The translations under genes and the position numbers were made by a program. From positions 1 through 64,000 of the forward strand of contig NZ_FOQH01000014.1 of NCBI RefSeq assembly GCF_900113695.1: a DNA stretch of 64,000 bases, written 5' to 3'. Below the pieces are notes generated by a model. That model searched no databases. It saw only the letters and a program-made list of their open reading frames with translations, and was not told where the DNA came from. This document shows positions 33,156 to 44,484 of this stretch, in pieces. Source of the DNA: Albimonas pacifica. GTDB taxonomy: Bacteria; Pseudomonadota; Alphaproteobacteria; Rhodobacterales; Rhodobacteraceae. Numbering within the stretch: position 1 is the stretch's first letter; each line of letters begins with the position of its first letter.

Positions 33156-33425
33156 TCAGGCGGGCGGGGGCCCGTCGCGTCGCGGGGGCACCGGGTCGTG
33201 GCCCTCGCCGCCCCAGGGGTGGCAGCGCAAGAGGCGGCGGGCGGCGAGCCAGGTCCCGCGCAGCGGGCCGTGGGTCTCCAGCGCCTCGAGCGCGTATTCC
33301 GAGCAGGAGGGCGCGAAGCGGCAGTTGCGGCCGAGCCAGGGGGAGACGAACAGGCGGTAGCCGTGCACCGGCAGCGCGAGCAGGCGCGCGAGGAGGCGCC
33401 CGAGAAGGCGCGGGGCGCCCGTCAC
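33156..33425 (-). CDS. yidD: Membrane protein insertion efficiency factor YidD
   Basis: The 89-residue protein has the YidD core [35 protein letters not shown]...[16 protein letters not shown], with the three conserved cysteines and an amphipathic N-terminus ([19 protein letters not shown]). It helps YidC-dependent insertion of membrane proteins. It starts with GTG 33425, which overlaps the rnpA stop (GTGA at 33422-33425). That is the usual rpmH-rnpA-yidD gene order. Confidence 0.95.
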   Translation of the reverse strand: MTGAPRLLGRLLARLLALPVHGYRLFVSPWLGRNCRFAPSCSEYALEALETHGPLRGTWLAARRLLRCHPWGGEGHDPVPPRRDGPPPA

Positions 33426-34102
33426 GGGCCGGGCTTCGCGGGCGGCTTCGGGGCCTTGCCCTTGCCCTTCGCTCCCGGCTTGCGGGGCGGACGGGGGGCG
33501 GGCTCGGGGACCGGCTCGCCGCGGGCGCGGGCGGCGTCGGCCTTGTCCTCGCGCGCATGCAGGCGGGTCAGCCCGGCGGCGAGGTCGCCCAGGAGCTCGG
33601 GAAACGGCCGCTCGGCGGTGGCGTCGCGCCGCCCGATCAGGACGTAGTCCCAGCCTGGGCGCGCGAGGCCGGGCAGCACCTCGGCCGCGGCCGCGCGCAG
33701 GCGGCGCTTGGCGCGGTTGCGCTGCACGGCGCCGCCGACCTTCTTCGAGCAAGTGTAGCCGACGCGGACCGGCGCCTCGGCCGGCTCCTCCGCGCGGCGG
33801 CGGCGGGCCTGCAGGTTCAGGCCGGGCAGGCCGAGGCGCTGGCCGCGGTTGGCGGCCAGCACGAAGTCGCGGCGCCGCTTGATCACCGCCGGGCGCCGCC
33901 GGGCGGCGGCGTCCGCCCCTGGCGGGGGCCCGACCATGGCCTCCGCGCCGCCCGCGGACGGGGCGGGGACGGAGGCGCCCTCGCCCGGCCCGCGGCCGGC
34001 AGGCGCGCAAACGGCGTCGCCGCCGGCCGCGCCCGATGCGTCGGAAGCGGGCGAGGCGGGCTCGTCGGCTCCGGACATGCGGGGCGGCTCGGCGGCGGAC
34101 AT
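33422..34102 (-). CDS. rnpA: Ribonuclease P protein component, with long N- and C-terminal extensions
   Basis: The central region (about residues 72-175) is RnpA, the protein that aids 5' trimming of tRNA precursors by RNase [50 protein letters not shown] (RNR motif 128-130) and [10 protein letters not shown]. From ATG 34102 the product is 226 residues, far longer than the usual 110-150. It has an Ala/Pro/Gly-rich N-terminal 70 residues and a basic Lys/Pro-rich tail ([19 protein letters not shown]). An internal ATG at 33937 (171 residues) is an alternative start; GGAGG lies only 2 bases before it. It lies 74 bp after rpmH. Confidence 0.9.
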   Translation of the reverse strand: MSAAEPPRMSGADEPASPASDASGAAGGDAVCAPAGRGPGEGASVPAPSAGGAEAMVGPPPGADAAARRRPAVIKRRRDFVLAANRGQRLGLPGLNLQARRRRAEEPAEAPVRVGYTCSKKVGGAVQRNRAKRRLRAAAAEVLPGLARPGWDYVLIGRRDATAERPFPELLGDLAAGLTRLHAREDKADAARARGEPVPEPAPRPPRKPGAKGKGKAPKPPAKPGP

Positions 34103-34176
34103 CACCGTCTGGCCTCTCGGCTGCGCGGCGCGGATCGGCGTCGGCCCGCGGGACGGAGCCCGCGGGCGGGACGCGA

Positions 34177-34311
34177 TCAGGCGCTCAGCTTCTTGCGGCC
34201 CTGGCGGCGGCGGCGAGCGATGATCTGCTGACCGCTCTTGGTCGCCATGCGGGCGCGGAAGCCGTGGCGGCGCTTGCGGACGAGCCGGCTCGGCTGGTAC
34301 GTGCGCTTCAT
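34177..34311 (-). CDS. rpmH: 50S ribosomal protein L34
   Basis: The 44-residue basic protein is ribosomal protein L34: it starts [20 protein letters not shown] and ends [12 protein letters not shown]. It is shorter than common length cut-offs. AAGGAG lies 9 bases before the ATG at 34311. It heads the conserved rpmH-rnpA-yidD operon and has a strong upstream promoter. No dnaA is seen on the divergent side, so this is not a classic origin arrangement. Confidence 0.98.
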   Translation of the reverse strand: MKRTYQPSRLVRKRRHGFRARMATKSGQQIIARRRRQGRKKLSA

Positions 34312-34442
34312 CTCGTGTCGCTCCTTGATCGGGGCCCCGGACCGGCCGACCGACGCCCCCTGGCGCCCGCCGCGATCCCGGACCTCGCCCGCACGGCCGC
34401 GACTTCGCGCGACGGAGGGGCCTCGAAAATTCCGGAGCCGGT

Positions 34443-34471
34443 CGGATAAGCGCCACGCCCCCCGCTGTCAA
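34443..34471 (-). promoter_or_regulatory. rpmH: rpmH promoter
   Basis: On the minus strand TTGACA (34466-34471), a 17-base spacer and TATCCG (34443-34448) lie about 130 bp upstream of the rpmH start. The perfect -35 box and ideal spacing fit a strong housekeeping promoter. The leader between it and rpmH is long for such a small gene. Confidence 0.65.
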
Positions 34472-34611
34472 TGGCGCAGAGCCCGGGGACGCGCGGCGGG
34501 GCGCGAAGAAAGCGCCATCAACCCGGCGTGAGGGGAGTGGCCCGGCCGCCGAACCCCGTGCATATCGCTGGAACGCCGCCGCGGCGCCCCGCGGCGAGAG
34601 GGAGACGAGCG

Positions 34612-35382
34612 ATGACGCAGGCCCCGATTCCCCCCGGCCCGGGCGCCGAGGCGCCCCCGCGCCCCGGCTGGCGGCGCTGGCTCCCGCTGGCGGCGATCGT
34701 CGCCGGGGCGCTCCTGGGGGCCTGGCTGCTGGGCGACCGGCTGTCGTTCGAGACGCTGCGCGAGAATCGCGCGGCCCTGGTCGCCTGGCGCGATTCGGCC
34801 TGGGCGGAGGCGGCGGCGGCCTACGTGCTGGCCTATGTCGCGGTGGTCGCCTTCTCGCTGCCCGGCGGGGCGATCATGACGCTGGCGGGGGGCTTCCTGT
34901 TCGGCGCGGCGGCGGGCACGGCGCTGACCGTGGTCGCAGCCACGATCGGGGCCACCGCGATCTTCCTCGCCGCGCGCAGCTCGCTCGGCGCGGCGCTGGA
35001 GCGGCGGCTGCAGGGGCGGGGAGGCTTCCTCGCCCGCCTGCGCGCGGGCGTGGCGGAGAACGAGGCCTCGGTCCTGCTGACCCTGCGCCTGATCCCGGCG
35101 GTTCCCTTCTTCATCGCCAACCTCGCGCCCGCCTTCCTGGGCGTGCGCACGCGCACCTACGTGTGGACCACCTTCGTCGGCATCATCCCCGGCACGGCGG
35201 TCTATTCCTGGACCGGCGCCGGCCTCGGCGCGGTCTTCGACGCGGGAGGGGAGCCGGACCTGGGCCTGATCTTCCGCATCGAGGTGCTGGGCCCGCTGCT
35301 GGCGCTCGCCGCCCTGGCGGCCCTGCCGGCGGTCCTGCGCGCGGCGCGCGGCCGCGGCTCCCGGCTGGAGGGCGAGGGATGA
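34612..35382 (+). CDS. TVP38/TMEM64 (VTT domain) membrane protein
   Basis: The 256-residue protein has about six membrane segments and the VTT signature region FSLPGGAIMTLAGGFLFGAAAGT (about 82-105). It also has the helical hairpin with ENEASVLLTLRLIPAVPFFIANLAPAFLGV. Related proteins are lipid scramblase- or transporter-like, but bacterial substrates are unsettled. ATG 34612 follows GGGAGACGAGCG. Its TGA overlaps the ATG of the flavoprotein gene (ATGA at 35379-35382). That pairing recurs in proteobacteria and implies a joint function. Confidence 0.92.
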   Translation: MTQAPIPPGPGAEAPPRPGWRRWLPLAAIVAGALLGAWLLGDRLSFETLRENRAALVAWRDSAWAEAAAAYVLAYVAVVAFSLPGGAIMTLAGGFLFGAAAGTALTVVAATIGATAIFLAARSSLGAALERRLQGRGGFLARLRAGVAENEASVLLTLRLIPAVPFFIANLAPAFLGVRTRTYVWTTFVGIIPGTAVYSWTGAGLGAVFDAGGEPDLGLIFRIEVLGPLLALAALAALPAVLRAARGRGSRLEGEG

Positions 35383-36749
35383 GCGGTCCGGTCCTGACCC
35401 CCGACCTCTGCGTCATCGGCGCGGGCTCCGGCGGCCTGTCGGCGGCTGCGGGGGCGGTGCAGCTCGGCGCCTCGGTGGTGCTGGTCGAGGGCGGCGAGAT
35501 GGGGGGCGACTGCCTCAACTTCGGCTGCGTGCCCTCCAAGGCGCTGCTCGCCGCGGGCGCGCGGGGCCTCGGGTGGGAGGATGCGCTCGCCCATGTCCGC
35601 GAGGCCATCGCGACCATCGCCCCCCACGACTCGCAGGCGCGGTTCGAGGGGCTGGGCGTCACGGTGATCCGCGCCTGGGCCCGTTTCACCGGCCCCGACG
35701 AGATCCAGGCCGGCGAGACCCGCATCCGCCCGCGTCGGGCGGTGATCGCCACCGGCTCTTCCCCCGCGGCCCCGCCGGTCCCGGGGCTGGAGACGGTCCC
35801 CCACCTGACCAACGAGACGCTGTTCGACCCCCGCCCCCGCCCCGGGCGCCTGCTGATCCTGGGCGGCGGCCCCATCGGGATCGAGATGGCGCTCGCCCAC
35901 CGCCGCCTGGGCTGCGCGGTCACGGTGATCGAGGCCGGCCGGGCGCTCGGCCGCGAGGACCCCGAGGCCGCGGCCCTGGTGCTGACCTCGCTGAGGGCCG
36001 CGGGCGTGGAGATCCTGGAAGACGCCCCCGTGGCGCGGGCCGAGACCACCGGGACCGGCGTCGCCCTGATCGCCGAAGACGGCGCCCGCCACGAGGGCGA
36101 CGCGCTGCTGGTGGCGGCGGGGCGGCGGCCGAACCTCGACCGGCTGGACCTTGCGAAAGCGGGGATCGAGGCGGGGCCGGCGGGGGTGAGGGTCGACCGC
36201 GGCCTGCGCAGCACGAACCGGCGGGTCTACGCCATCGGCGACGCGGCGGGCGGGCCGCAGTTCACCCATGTCGCCGGCTGGCACGGGGGGCTGGTGGTGC
36301 GCTCCGCCCTCTTCCGCCTGCCGATCCGCACCGACCGCACGCCCATCCCGCGCGTGACCTACGCGAGCCCCGAGCTCGCCCAGGCCGGCCTGACCGAGGC
36401 CGAGGCGCGCGACGCCCATGGCGACCGGCTGGAGGTGATCCGCGAGACCTTCTCCGGCAACGACCGCGCAGTGACCGAGGGCGCGACGGAGGGGTTCCTG
36501 AAGCTGATGGCGGTCAAGGGCCGGCCGGTGGGCGTGACGCTGGTCGGCCCCGGCGCGGGCGACCTGATCCAGCCCTGGGTTCTGGCGATGTCGGCGGGGC
36601 TGAAGCTGACGGCGATCACCTCGATGATCGCCCCCTATCCCACCCGCGGCGAGATCTCGAAACGCGCCGCGGGGGCCTATTTCACGCCCCGCCTCTTCGG
36701 CAGCCCCTGGCCGAAGCGGATCGTCCGCCTGCTCTCGAAGCTCCCCTGA
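35379..36749 (+). CDS. FAD-dependent pyridine nucleotide-disulfide oxidoreductase (mercuric reductase/dihydrolipoamide dehydrogenase-like)
   Basis: The 456-residue flavoprotein has the FAD loop VIGAGSGG (13-19), the redox disulfide GGDCLNFGCVPSK (C45, C50), the NAD(P) loop LILGGGPIGIEMAL and the second FAD motif VYAIGDAAGG. The C-terminal dimerisation region ends with MIAPYPTRGEISKRAAGAYF. There the His-x4-Glu of true dihydrolipoamide dehydrogenases is replaced by a Tyr-Pro-Thr...Glu arrangement, so it is not a standard E3. The VTT-protein partner is translationally coupled to it. The electron acceptor is unknown. A 17-bp stem terminator follows. Confidence 0.92.
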   Translation: MSGPVLTPDLCVIGAGSGGLSAAAGAVQLGASVVLVEGGEMGGDCLNFGCVPSKALLAAGARGLGWEDALAHVREAIATIAPHDSQARFEGLGVTVIRAWARFTGPDEIQAGETRIRPRRAVIATGSSPAAPPVPGLETVPHLTNETLFDPRPRPGRLLILGGGPIGIEMALAHRRLGCAVTVIEAGRALGREDPEAAALVLTSLRAAGVEILEDAPVARAETTGTGVALIAEDGARHEGDALLVAAGRRPNLDRLDLAKAGIEAGPAGVRVDRGLRSTNRRVYAIGDAAGGPQFTHVAGWHGGLVVRSALFRLPIRTDRTPIPRVTYASPELAQAGLTEAEARDAHGDRLEVIRETFSGNDRAVTEGATEGFLKLMAVKGRPVGVTLVGPGAGDLIQPWVLAMSAGLKLTAITSMIAPYPTRGEISKRAAGAYFTPRLFGSPWPKRIVRLLSKLP

Positions 36750-36758
36750 TCCGCCCCC

Positions 36759-36797
36759 GGGCAGAAGGCCCCGGGCTCGACCCGGGGCCTCCTGCCC
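36759..36797. terminator. Bidirectional terminator, 17-bp stem
   Basis: Arms 36759-36775 and 36781-36797 (starting GGGCAGAAGG) pair with a single mismatch around a CTCGA loop. They lie between the convergent flavoprotein gene and the sugar ABC operon. Confidence 0.8.
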
Positions 36798-36830
36798 GCC
36801 GACGGCCGCCAGGCGCGGCCCGAGAGGTCT

Positions 36831-37901
<1,071 letters not shown>

Positions 37902-37914
37902 GGGGTTCCTTTCT

Positions 37915-39557
37915 TCATGCGGCCTCCGGCGCCTCGGCCCCGAAATAGGCGTCCCAGGGCCCCAGCCGCAGGGAGCCGTCGATCAGCCGGCCGGAAAAGC
38001 CGTGCCCGTTCAGCCCATGCGCCGCCCAGGGGGCGCGCAGGGCGCGGGTCTGGTTCGAGAGGTTGAAGGCGCAGAGGATCCGCGAATTGCCCGTCGACCG
38101 GGTGAAGGCGACGACGGGGTCCGGCGCCTCCTCCAGCTCCAGCGCGCCGCGGGCGAGCGCCGGGTGCGCGCGCCGGAACGCCAGCAGGCGGCGATAGGCG
38201 TGCAGCGTCGAGGCGGGGTCCCCTTCCTGCACGTCCACCGCATGGGCCACATGCTCGGGCGCCAGCGGCAGCCAGGGTTTGGCGTCGGAAAACCCGGCGT
38301 GGGGCGCGTCATGCGCCCAGGGCATCGGGGTGCGGCAGCCGTCGCGGCCCTTGAACTGGGGCCAGAGCCGCAGGCCGTAGGGGTCGCGGATGTCCTCGTA
38401 GGCGAGATGCGCCTCGGTCAGGCCCAGCTCCTCGCCCTGGTAGAGGCAGACGGAGCCGCGCAAGGACAGCAGCAGGGCGGCCATCACGCGGACCTGCTCC
38501 GGCTCGTCCAGCTTCCAGCGGGAGGGGTGGCGCACGGTGTCGTGGTTGGAGAAGGCCCAGCAGGGCCAGGAGCCGCCGCCGGCCCCCGCCACGGCCTGCA
38601 CGCCGGCGATCACCTCCTTCACCCGGGCCGCGTCGGGCAGGTCGGGGGCGAGGAAGTCGAAGTCGTAGCACATGTGCAGCTTGTCGGCGCCTGCGGTGTA
38701 GTCGGCCATGACCTGCTTGCCGCGCTGGCTTTCGCCGACCTCGCCCAGCGTGGCCCGCATCCGTCCCTCGCCGCCGAATTCGTCGAGCAGGGCGCGCAGG
38801 CGCCTCAGGAACTCCAGGTTCTCCGGCCGGGTCTTGTCGTGCAGGTGGTCCTGCCAGTTGTAGGGATTTTCCGAGGGCGCGGTGTTGGCGTTGCGCTTCG
38901 AAGGCGCCAGCACCGGGTTGTCGGTCAGCGCGGGGTCGTGAAAGTAGAAGTTCACGGTATCGAGGCGGAAGCCGTCCACCCCCCGCTCCAGCCAGTGGCG
39001 GGCGACGCCCAGCACGGCCTCCTGCACCTGCGCGCAATGGAAATTCAGGTCCGGCTGCGCGGCGAGAAAGTTGTGCATGTAATATTGCTGGCGGGTGGTG
39101 TCCCACTCCCACGCCGGCCCCCCGAAGATCGAGAGCCAGTTGTTCGGCGCCGTCCCGTCGGGCTTCGCGTCCGCCCAGACGTACCAGTCGGCCCGCGGCC
39201 CCTCGCGGCCCGAGCGGCTTTCGACGAACCAGGGGTGCTGGTCGGAGGTGTGCGACAGCACCAGGTCGATGATCACCTTCAGGCCCAGGCCATGAGCCTC
39301 CTCGACCAGGGCGTCGAAGTCGGCGTCGGTCCCGAACATCGGGTCGACCTCGGTGAAGCCCGACACGTCGTAGCCGAAGTCCTTCATCGGCGAGCGGTAG
39401 AAGGGCGTCAGCCACACCGCGTCCGCCCCCAGCTCGGCCACGTGGGGCAGGCGGGCGCGCACGCCGGAGAGATCCCCGATCCCGTTGCCGTCGCCGTCCT
39501 GGAAGGAGCGGACGTAGATCTCGTAGATCACCGCGCCCCGCCACCAGTCGTCGCCGC

Positions 39558-39561
<4 letters not shown>
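37915..39561 (-). CDS. GH13 alpha-glucosidase (AglA-like)
   Basis: The 548-residue enzyme is a GH13_23/oligo-1,6-glucosidase-like exo-glucosidase. It has [22 protein letters not shown] at the start, DLVLSHTS (region I), GFRLDT with nucleophile D201, GEVGES with acid E274 and FSNHDTVR with D341. No signal peptide is seen, so it acts in the cytoplasm on sugars imported by the surrounding transporter. Its ATG overlaps the stop of the permease gene (ATGA at 39558-39561). Substrate (maltose, sucrose, trehalose or isomaltose) is not fixed by the motifs. Confidence 0.94.
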
Positions 39562-40429
<868 letters not shown>

Positions 40430-40433
<4 letters not shown>

Positions 40434-41416
40434 TTCCCGCTCCCCTCCAGGTCCAGCCGCGCCACGCGGATGTAGCCGATGGTGATCAGCGCGATGGTCA
40501 GGAACAGCATGGTCGAGGCGGCCGAGCCGTAGGCGAACTTGTCGAACTGAAACAGGTTCTGATAGGCGAGCACCGACATCGTCGTGGTCTCGTCGTTGTT
40601 GGGCGTCAGCACGTAGACGATGTCGAAGACCCGCAGCGCGTCCAGCCCGCGGAAGATCGTCGCCACGATCAACGCCGGCGCCACCAGCGGCAGGGTCACC
40701 TTCCAGAAGACCTTCACGGGGTTCACCCCGTCGATCTTCGCCGCTTCATAGATGTCGCGCGGGATCATCTGGAGCCCCGCCAGGATCAGCAGCGCCATGA
40801 ACGGCGTGGTCTTCCAGATGTCGACCAGCATCACCGCGATCATCGCCGTGTCGCTAGACGCGATCCACGCCACAGGCCGGTCGATCAGGCCGAGCGTCAT
40901 GCCGAGGTCGTTGATCACCCCGAACTGGTCGTTGAGCATCCAGCCCCACATCCGCGCCGAGACGATGGTCGGGATCGCCCAGGGGATCAGCACGGCGGCG
41001 CGCACCCAGCCGCGGCCCGCGAACTCCTGGTTCAGGACCAGCGCGATGGCCATGCCCAGCACGGTCTCGACCGAGACGGTGACCAGCGCGAAGCGCACGG
41101 TGTTCCAGACCGCATTCCACCAGTCGGCGGAGGCGAGCAGCCCGAACCACTCGCCGTCCCCGTCGCCGTAATCGAACCACTCGAGGTAATTCTTCAGCCC
41201 GTACCACTGCGCGCCGGGCAGATCGCTCAGCGAGGCGTCGGTGAGGCTGAACCAGATGGTGCGGAACAGCGGCCAGCCCGCCACGAAGGCCAGCACCGCC
41301 AGCATCGGCAGCAGGAACAGCGCCGCCGAGCGCAGCCGCTGCGCCCGCAGGCGCGAGCGGCCAGGCGGGGTCCTGGGGGCGGGCGGCCCGCCCCCGTCCT
41401 TGGCGCGATCGGTCAC
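40430..41416 (-). CDS. Carbohydrate ABC transporter permease, MalF-type
   Basis: The 328-residue membrane protein has six helices with the EAA loop DIYEAAKIDGVNPVKVFWKVTLPLV near residue 222. An N-terminal cytoplasmic tail is followed by LFLLPMLAVLAFVAGWPLF. A periplasmic stretch near 60-90 (WYGLKNYLEWFDYGDGDGEW) resembles the ThuF group. It starts with GTG 41416, only 10 bp after the binding-protein stop, with TAAGG upstream. It pairs with the MalG-type permease. Confidence 0.94.
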
Positions 41417-41426
41417 GCGGACGGCC

Positions 41427-42686
41427 TTACCAGCCCGACCCCTTGATCCGCTCGAGCCGCGCCGCCAGGCGCTTCAGGCTCGCGGCCCCCGGGCGCTCGC
41501 CCGAGAGGGTCGCATGCACCGCGTCCCAGAACTCGTTCGAGACCTCGTTGTAGGCGCTCTTGGTGGGCGCGGACGGCCGGGGCACGGTGTTGAGGAAGAT
41601 CTCCTTCCACTGCGGGATCGAGGGCTGGGCTTCGGCGATCTCGGGATCCTCGTAGAGCGCCTCGATGGTGGGCAGGCGGGTGATCTCGATGGCGCGGGTC
41701 TTCTGCGCCTCCTCGCCGGTGAGGAACATCACCAGCTCGATGGCGGCCTCCTGGTTCTCGGAATAGGCCGACACCGCCAGGTTCCAGCCGCCCAGCGTGG
41801 CGGCCGAGCCCGCGCCGCCCGAGGGCAGGGGGGCGATGGCGAACTTGTCCTTCACCGCCGAATCCTCGCCCTGGCCGAGCGCCCAGGCGTAGGGCCAGTT
41901 GCGCATGAAGGCGGCGTTGCCGGTCTGCCAGACGCCGCGGCTCTCCTCCTCCTTGTAGGCGAGCACGCCCTGGGGGGAGATCGTGCCGATCCAGCCCGCG
42001 GCGACGTCCAGCGCCTCGGCCGCCTCGGGGTTGTCGATGGAGATGGTTCCGTCCGGCTCCACGATCTGGCCGCCGCCGTGGGACATCACCCACTCCAGCG
42101 CGTCGCAGGTCAGGCCCTCGTAGGCGGCGCCCTGGAAGACGAAGCCGTGGAAGTCCGAGGCGCCCTCGCCGCGCTCGCCGTCCTGGATGGCCTTGGCCTG
42201 CTCGGCCATCTCCTCCCAGGTCTGCGGGGGCTCGAAGCCGTATTTCTCCATCAGGTCGGTGCGATAGAACAGGGCGGGGGCGTCCGAGAACATCGGCATC
42301 GCCACCAGCTTCCCCTCGACCGTCTGGGACTGGATGATCGAATCGAAGTGTTTTTCGACTTCACCCTCGGCGGCGGCGGAGAGGTCGACGAAATGGCTCG
42401 CGAGCTGCGGCGCCCAGACGACGTCGGTGCGGTAGACGTCGATGTCCGAATTCCCCGCCGACAGCCACAGCCGGTACTGGGCGAACTGGTCGGTGGTCGA
42501 GGAGGGCATCTCCACGATCTCGACCGTGTGCCCGGTCATCTCCTCGAACTTGTCGAGGTTCATCCGCAGCACCTCGTTGTCGCGGCCCACGGGGCCGGAG
42601 ACGATCGAGAGCTCCGCGGCGAAGGCGGGACTGGTCAGCGCGACGAGCGCGGTCGCCAGCGCGAAGGGACGGATGGGGCGGCTCAT
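41427..42686 (-). CDS. Sugar ABC transporter substrate-binding protein
   Basis: The 419-residue protein has a Sec signal (FALATALVALTSPAFAAELS; cleavage after AFA) and the extracellular solute-binding family 1 fold (KFEEMTGHTVEIVEMPSSTTDQFAQYRLWLSAGNSDIDVYRTDVVW; ALFYRTDLMEKYGFEPPQTWEEM). It catches the sugar in the periplasm for the MalF/MalG-type pair. ATG 42686 is chosen over the longer frame because AGGAGGA precedes it and the signal peptide starts there. It is the first gene of the five-gene operon. Length is close to ThuE (about 420) rather than AglE (about 458). Confidence 0.94.
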   Translation of the reverse strand: MSRPIRPFALATALVALTSPAFAAELSIVSGPVGRDNEVLRMNLDKFEEMTGHTVEIVEMPSSTTDQFAQYRLWLSAGNSDIDVYRTDVVWAPQLASHFVDLSAAAEGEVEKHFDSIIQSQTVEGKLVAMPMFSDAPALFYRTDLMEKYGFEPPQTWEEMAEQAKAIQDGERGEGASDFHGFVFQGAAYEGLTCDALEWVMSHGGGQIVEPDGTISIDNPEAAEALDVAAGWIGTISPQGVLAYKEEESRGVWQTGNAAFMRNWPYAWALGQGEDSAVKDKFAIAPLPSGGAGSAATLGGWNLAVSAYSENQEAAIELVMFLTGEEAQKTRAIEITRLPTIEALYEDPEIAEAQPSIPQWKEIFLNTVPRPSAPTKSAYNEVSNEFWDAVHATLSGERPGAASLKRLAARLERIKGSGW

Positions 42687-42810
42687 GCGGCGGGTCCTCC
42701 TGACGGCGGGGCGTCGGGTCGGGCCGGCGCTCCTGTCCAGATCTCGAGTCACGACGGGCCCGGCCCGAAGGGATCTCCGCCCCGGCGCCGCCGCGCATGT
42801 GCAATGCGCG

Positions 42811-42840
42811 TAAACATGAAGGCCCGCCCGGCGATGTCAA
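42811..42840 (-). promoter_or_regulatory. Promoter of the sugar ABC operon with flanking inverted repeat
   Basis: On the minus strand TTGACA (42835-42840), an 18-base spacer and TGTTTA (42811-42816) lie about 125 bp upstream of the binding-protein start. CATGT (42812-42816 region) and ACATG about 13 bases downstream form an inverted repeat overlapping the -10 box. A LacI-type repressor could bind it, but no regulator gene is adjacent. Confidence 0.5.
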
Positions 42841-43431
42841 ACCGCCCTCTGCAAGAGCATCCCGGCAGGCGGCGCCCGCAATATGGGCGCAGGCCAGCGG
42901 CGGAAAGGCTTCCGCGCTGATTCCGGGGTTTCCGTCTGACGGGGAGGTTTCCGCGAAATGGGATCAGGGCGGGAGCCGCAGGCGCAGGCGCGCTCGGCCG
43001 GTTCGCGGGTCGGACGGCCCTGCGGGAGGGGCGACGCCGCCGTGCGGCCTTCGCCGACCGCCCCGGCGCCGTCATCGGCCCGGGCAGGTCCTGGGAGACT
43101 CGGCCCCGGCCGGGGCCGCGCGCGTCCCGGACGCCGCCAGGGTCGTCCCGAAAAGAAAAGCGCCGGCCGGGCGCTGGGCCCGTCCGGCGATGGGCGGATC
43201 GGCCGGTCCGGCAGGTGCGGCCAGGGAGGGAGGTCCCGAAGCCGCCCGGTCCGAGCGTCGCGACTGCACAGGGAGGAGCAGGCGCTTTGCGATCCGTTGG
43301 TTCCCTTACTAACTCCCGACCGACCGCCCGGCAAGTGTTCTTGACGCGTCCTTCGACCGCAGCGCACCTTGCGCCCGACAGACGGCGGACGCCCCCGCGA
43401 TCCGCCCGCCGCGATGGGAGGAGACCCCGCC
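42841..43431. other. Gene-free region upstream of alpha/beta hydrolase
   Basis: About 590 bp without a credible gene. Overlapping open frames on both strands lack ribosome sites and family features. A TTGACG at about 43342 and a lower-GC patch (TTGGTTCCCTTACTAACTCC at 43298-43317) may be part of a promoter for the hydrolase. No repeat seen elsewhere in the window occurs here. Confidence 0.35.
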
Positions 43432-44361
43432 ATGCCCCTGCATCCGTTCATCGAGGTCATGCTCGAGAGGCTCGCCCAGATGCCCGGCCTCTCGGACCAG
43501 CCGCCCGAGGCCGGCCGCGCCCAGATCGCCGCCGGCCGCGAGGCGGTGGGCGAGGGGCCGCGGATGCACGAGGCGCGCGACCTTTCCATCCCCACCCGCG
43601 GCGGGGAGATCCCGGGCCGCCTGCTGGTCCCCGCGGCCGAGCCCGGGGGGCTGGTGGTCTATCTCCACGGCGGCGGCTGGGTGCTGGCCGACATCGACGA
43701 CTTCGACGCCCTGGGCCGGCAGCTCGCCAGCGACAGCGGCTGCGCGGTGCTGATGGTCGACTATCGCCTGGCGCCCGAGCACCCGTTCCCCGCCCCGCTG
43801 GAGGACGCCGAGGACGGGGTGCTCCACGGGGCCGAGCTCGCCCGGACCGCCTTCGCGCGGCCCCTGCCGCTGGCGGTGGCCGGCGACAGCGCGGGCGCCA
43901 ACCTCGCCACCATCGCCGCCCGGCGGCTGAAGGGGCGGGTCGAGATCGCCCTCCAGGCGCTGATCTACCCGGTGACCGACTGCGACTTCGAGCGGCCCTC
44001 CTACCGCGAGCGTTCGGAGGGGATGCCCCTCAAGCGCAAGGACATGGAGTGGTTCTTCGCCCACTACGCGCCGCCCGAGGCCTGGGCCACGCCCGACATC
44101 TCTCCGCTGCGGGCGAGGGACCTCTCGGGCCTGCCGCCGGCGGTGGTGACGCTCGCCGAATACGACGTGCTGCGCGACGAGGGGCTGGCCTACGCCCGGG
44201 CGCTGGAGGCCGCGGGGGTGCCCGTCACCCTGCGCGAGGCGCCCGGGCTGACCCACGGCTTCATCCGGCTGCACAACCTCTGCGCGCCGGTGGCCGAGGA
44301 GCTCGCCGCGATCGGCCGCGACATCGCCCGCGCCTGCGAGGCCGCCCGCGCCGAGGCCTGA
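43432..44361 (+). CDS. Alpha/beta hydrolase, hormone-sensitive lipase family
   Basis: The 309-residue esterase has the oxyanion-hole motif LHGGGW, the nucleophile elbow GDSAGAN, the aspartate in LAEYDVLRDE and the histidine in GLTHGFIRL. This is the complete triad of the HSL (family IV) esterases. It has no signal peptide. ATG 43432 is chosen because GGGAGGAG lies just upstream and homology starts at HPFIEVMLERL. The N-terminal cap is short. Natural substrate is unknown, probably a short acyl ester. A hairpin follows 6 bp after the stop. Confidence 0.92.
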   Translation: MPLHPFIEVMLERLAQMPGLSDQPPEAGRAQIAAGREAVGEGPRMHEARDLSIPTRGGEIPGRLLVPAAEPGGLVVYLHGGGWVLADIDDFDALGRQLASDSGCAVLMVDYRLAPEHPFPAPLEDAEDGVLHGAELARTAFARPLPLAVAGDSAGANLATIAARRLKGRVEIALQALIYPVTDCDFERPSYRERSEGMPLKRKDMEWFFAHYAPPEAWATPDISPLRARDLSGLPPAVVTLAEYDVLRDEGLAYARALEAAGVPVTLREAPGLTHGFIRLHNLCAPVAEELAAIGRDIARACEAARAEA

Positions 44362-44367
44362 GGCCCC

Positions 44368-44397
44368 GCAGGACGCGGGGCCCGCCTCGCGTCCTGC
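44368..44397. terminator. Hairpin after alpha/beta hydrolase gene
   Basis: GCAGGACGCG (44368-44377) pairs with CGCGTCCTGC (44388-44397) around a 10-base loop, directly after the hydrolase stop. It has no T-run. Confidence 0.6.
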
Positions 44398-44484
44398 GCT
44401 CACGTCCATTTCAATTGCCCTAGCGGCGCAACGCTCCAAGTTGCGGGTCGCGGGAACACGCCCGCGATCATGAGGGAGATCGAG

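Noticed and set aside
33156-34311. Replication origin near rpmH
   Set aside because: The rpmH-rnpA-yidD order is present, but there is no dnaA, dnaN or cluster of DnaA boxes in the adjacent region.
35379-36749. Genuine dihydrolipoamide dehydrogenase
   Set aside because: No 2-oxoacid dehydrogenase genes nearby, and the C-terminal His-Glu pair is not in its usual form; the partner is a VTT membrane protein.
42841-43431. Several 70-250 codon frames in the gap
   Set aside because: They overlap on both strands, lack ribosome sites and recognisable domains, and are rich in Arg, Pro, Gly and Ala as expected for shadow frames in GC-rich DNA.
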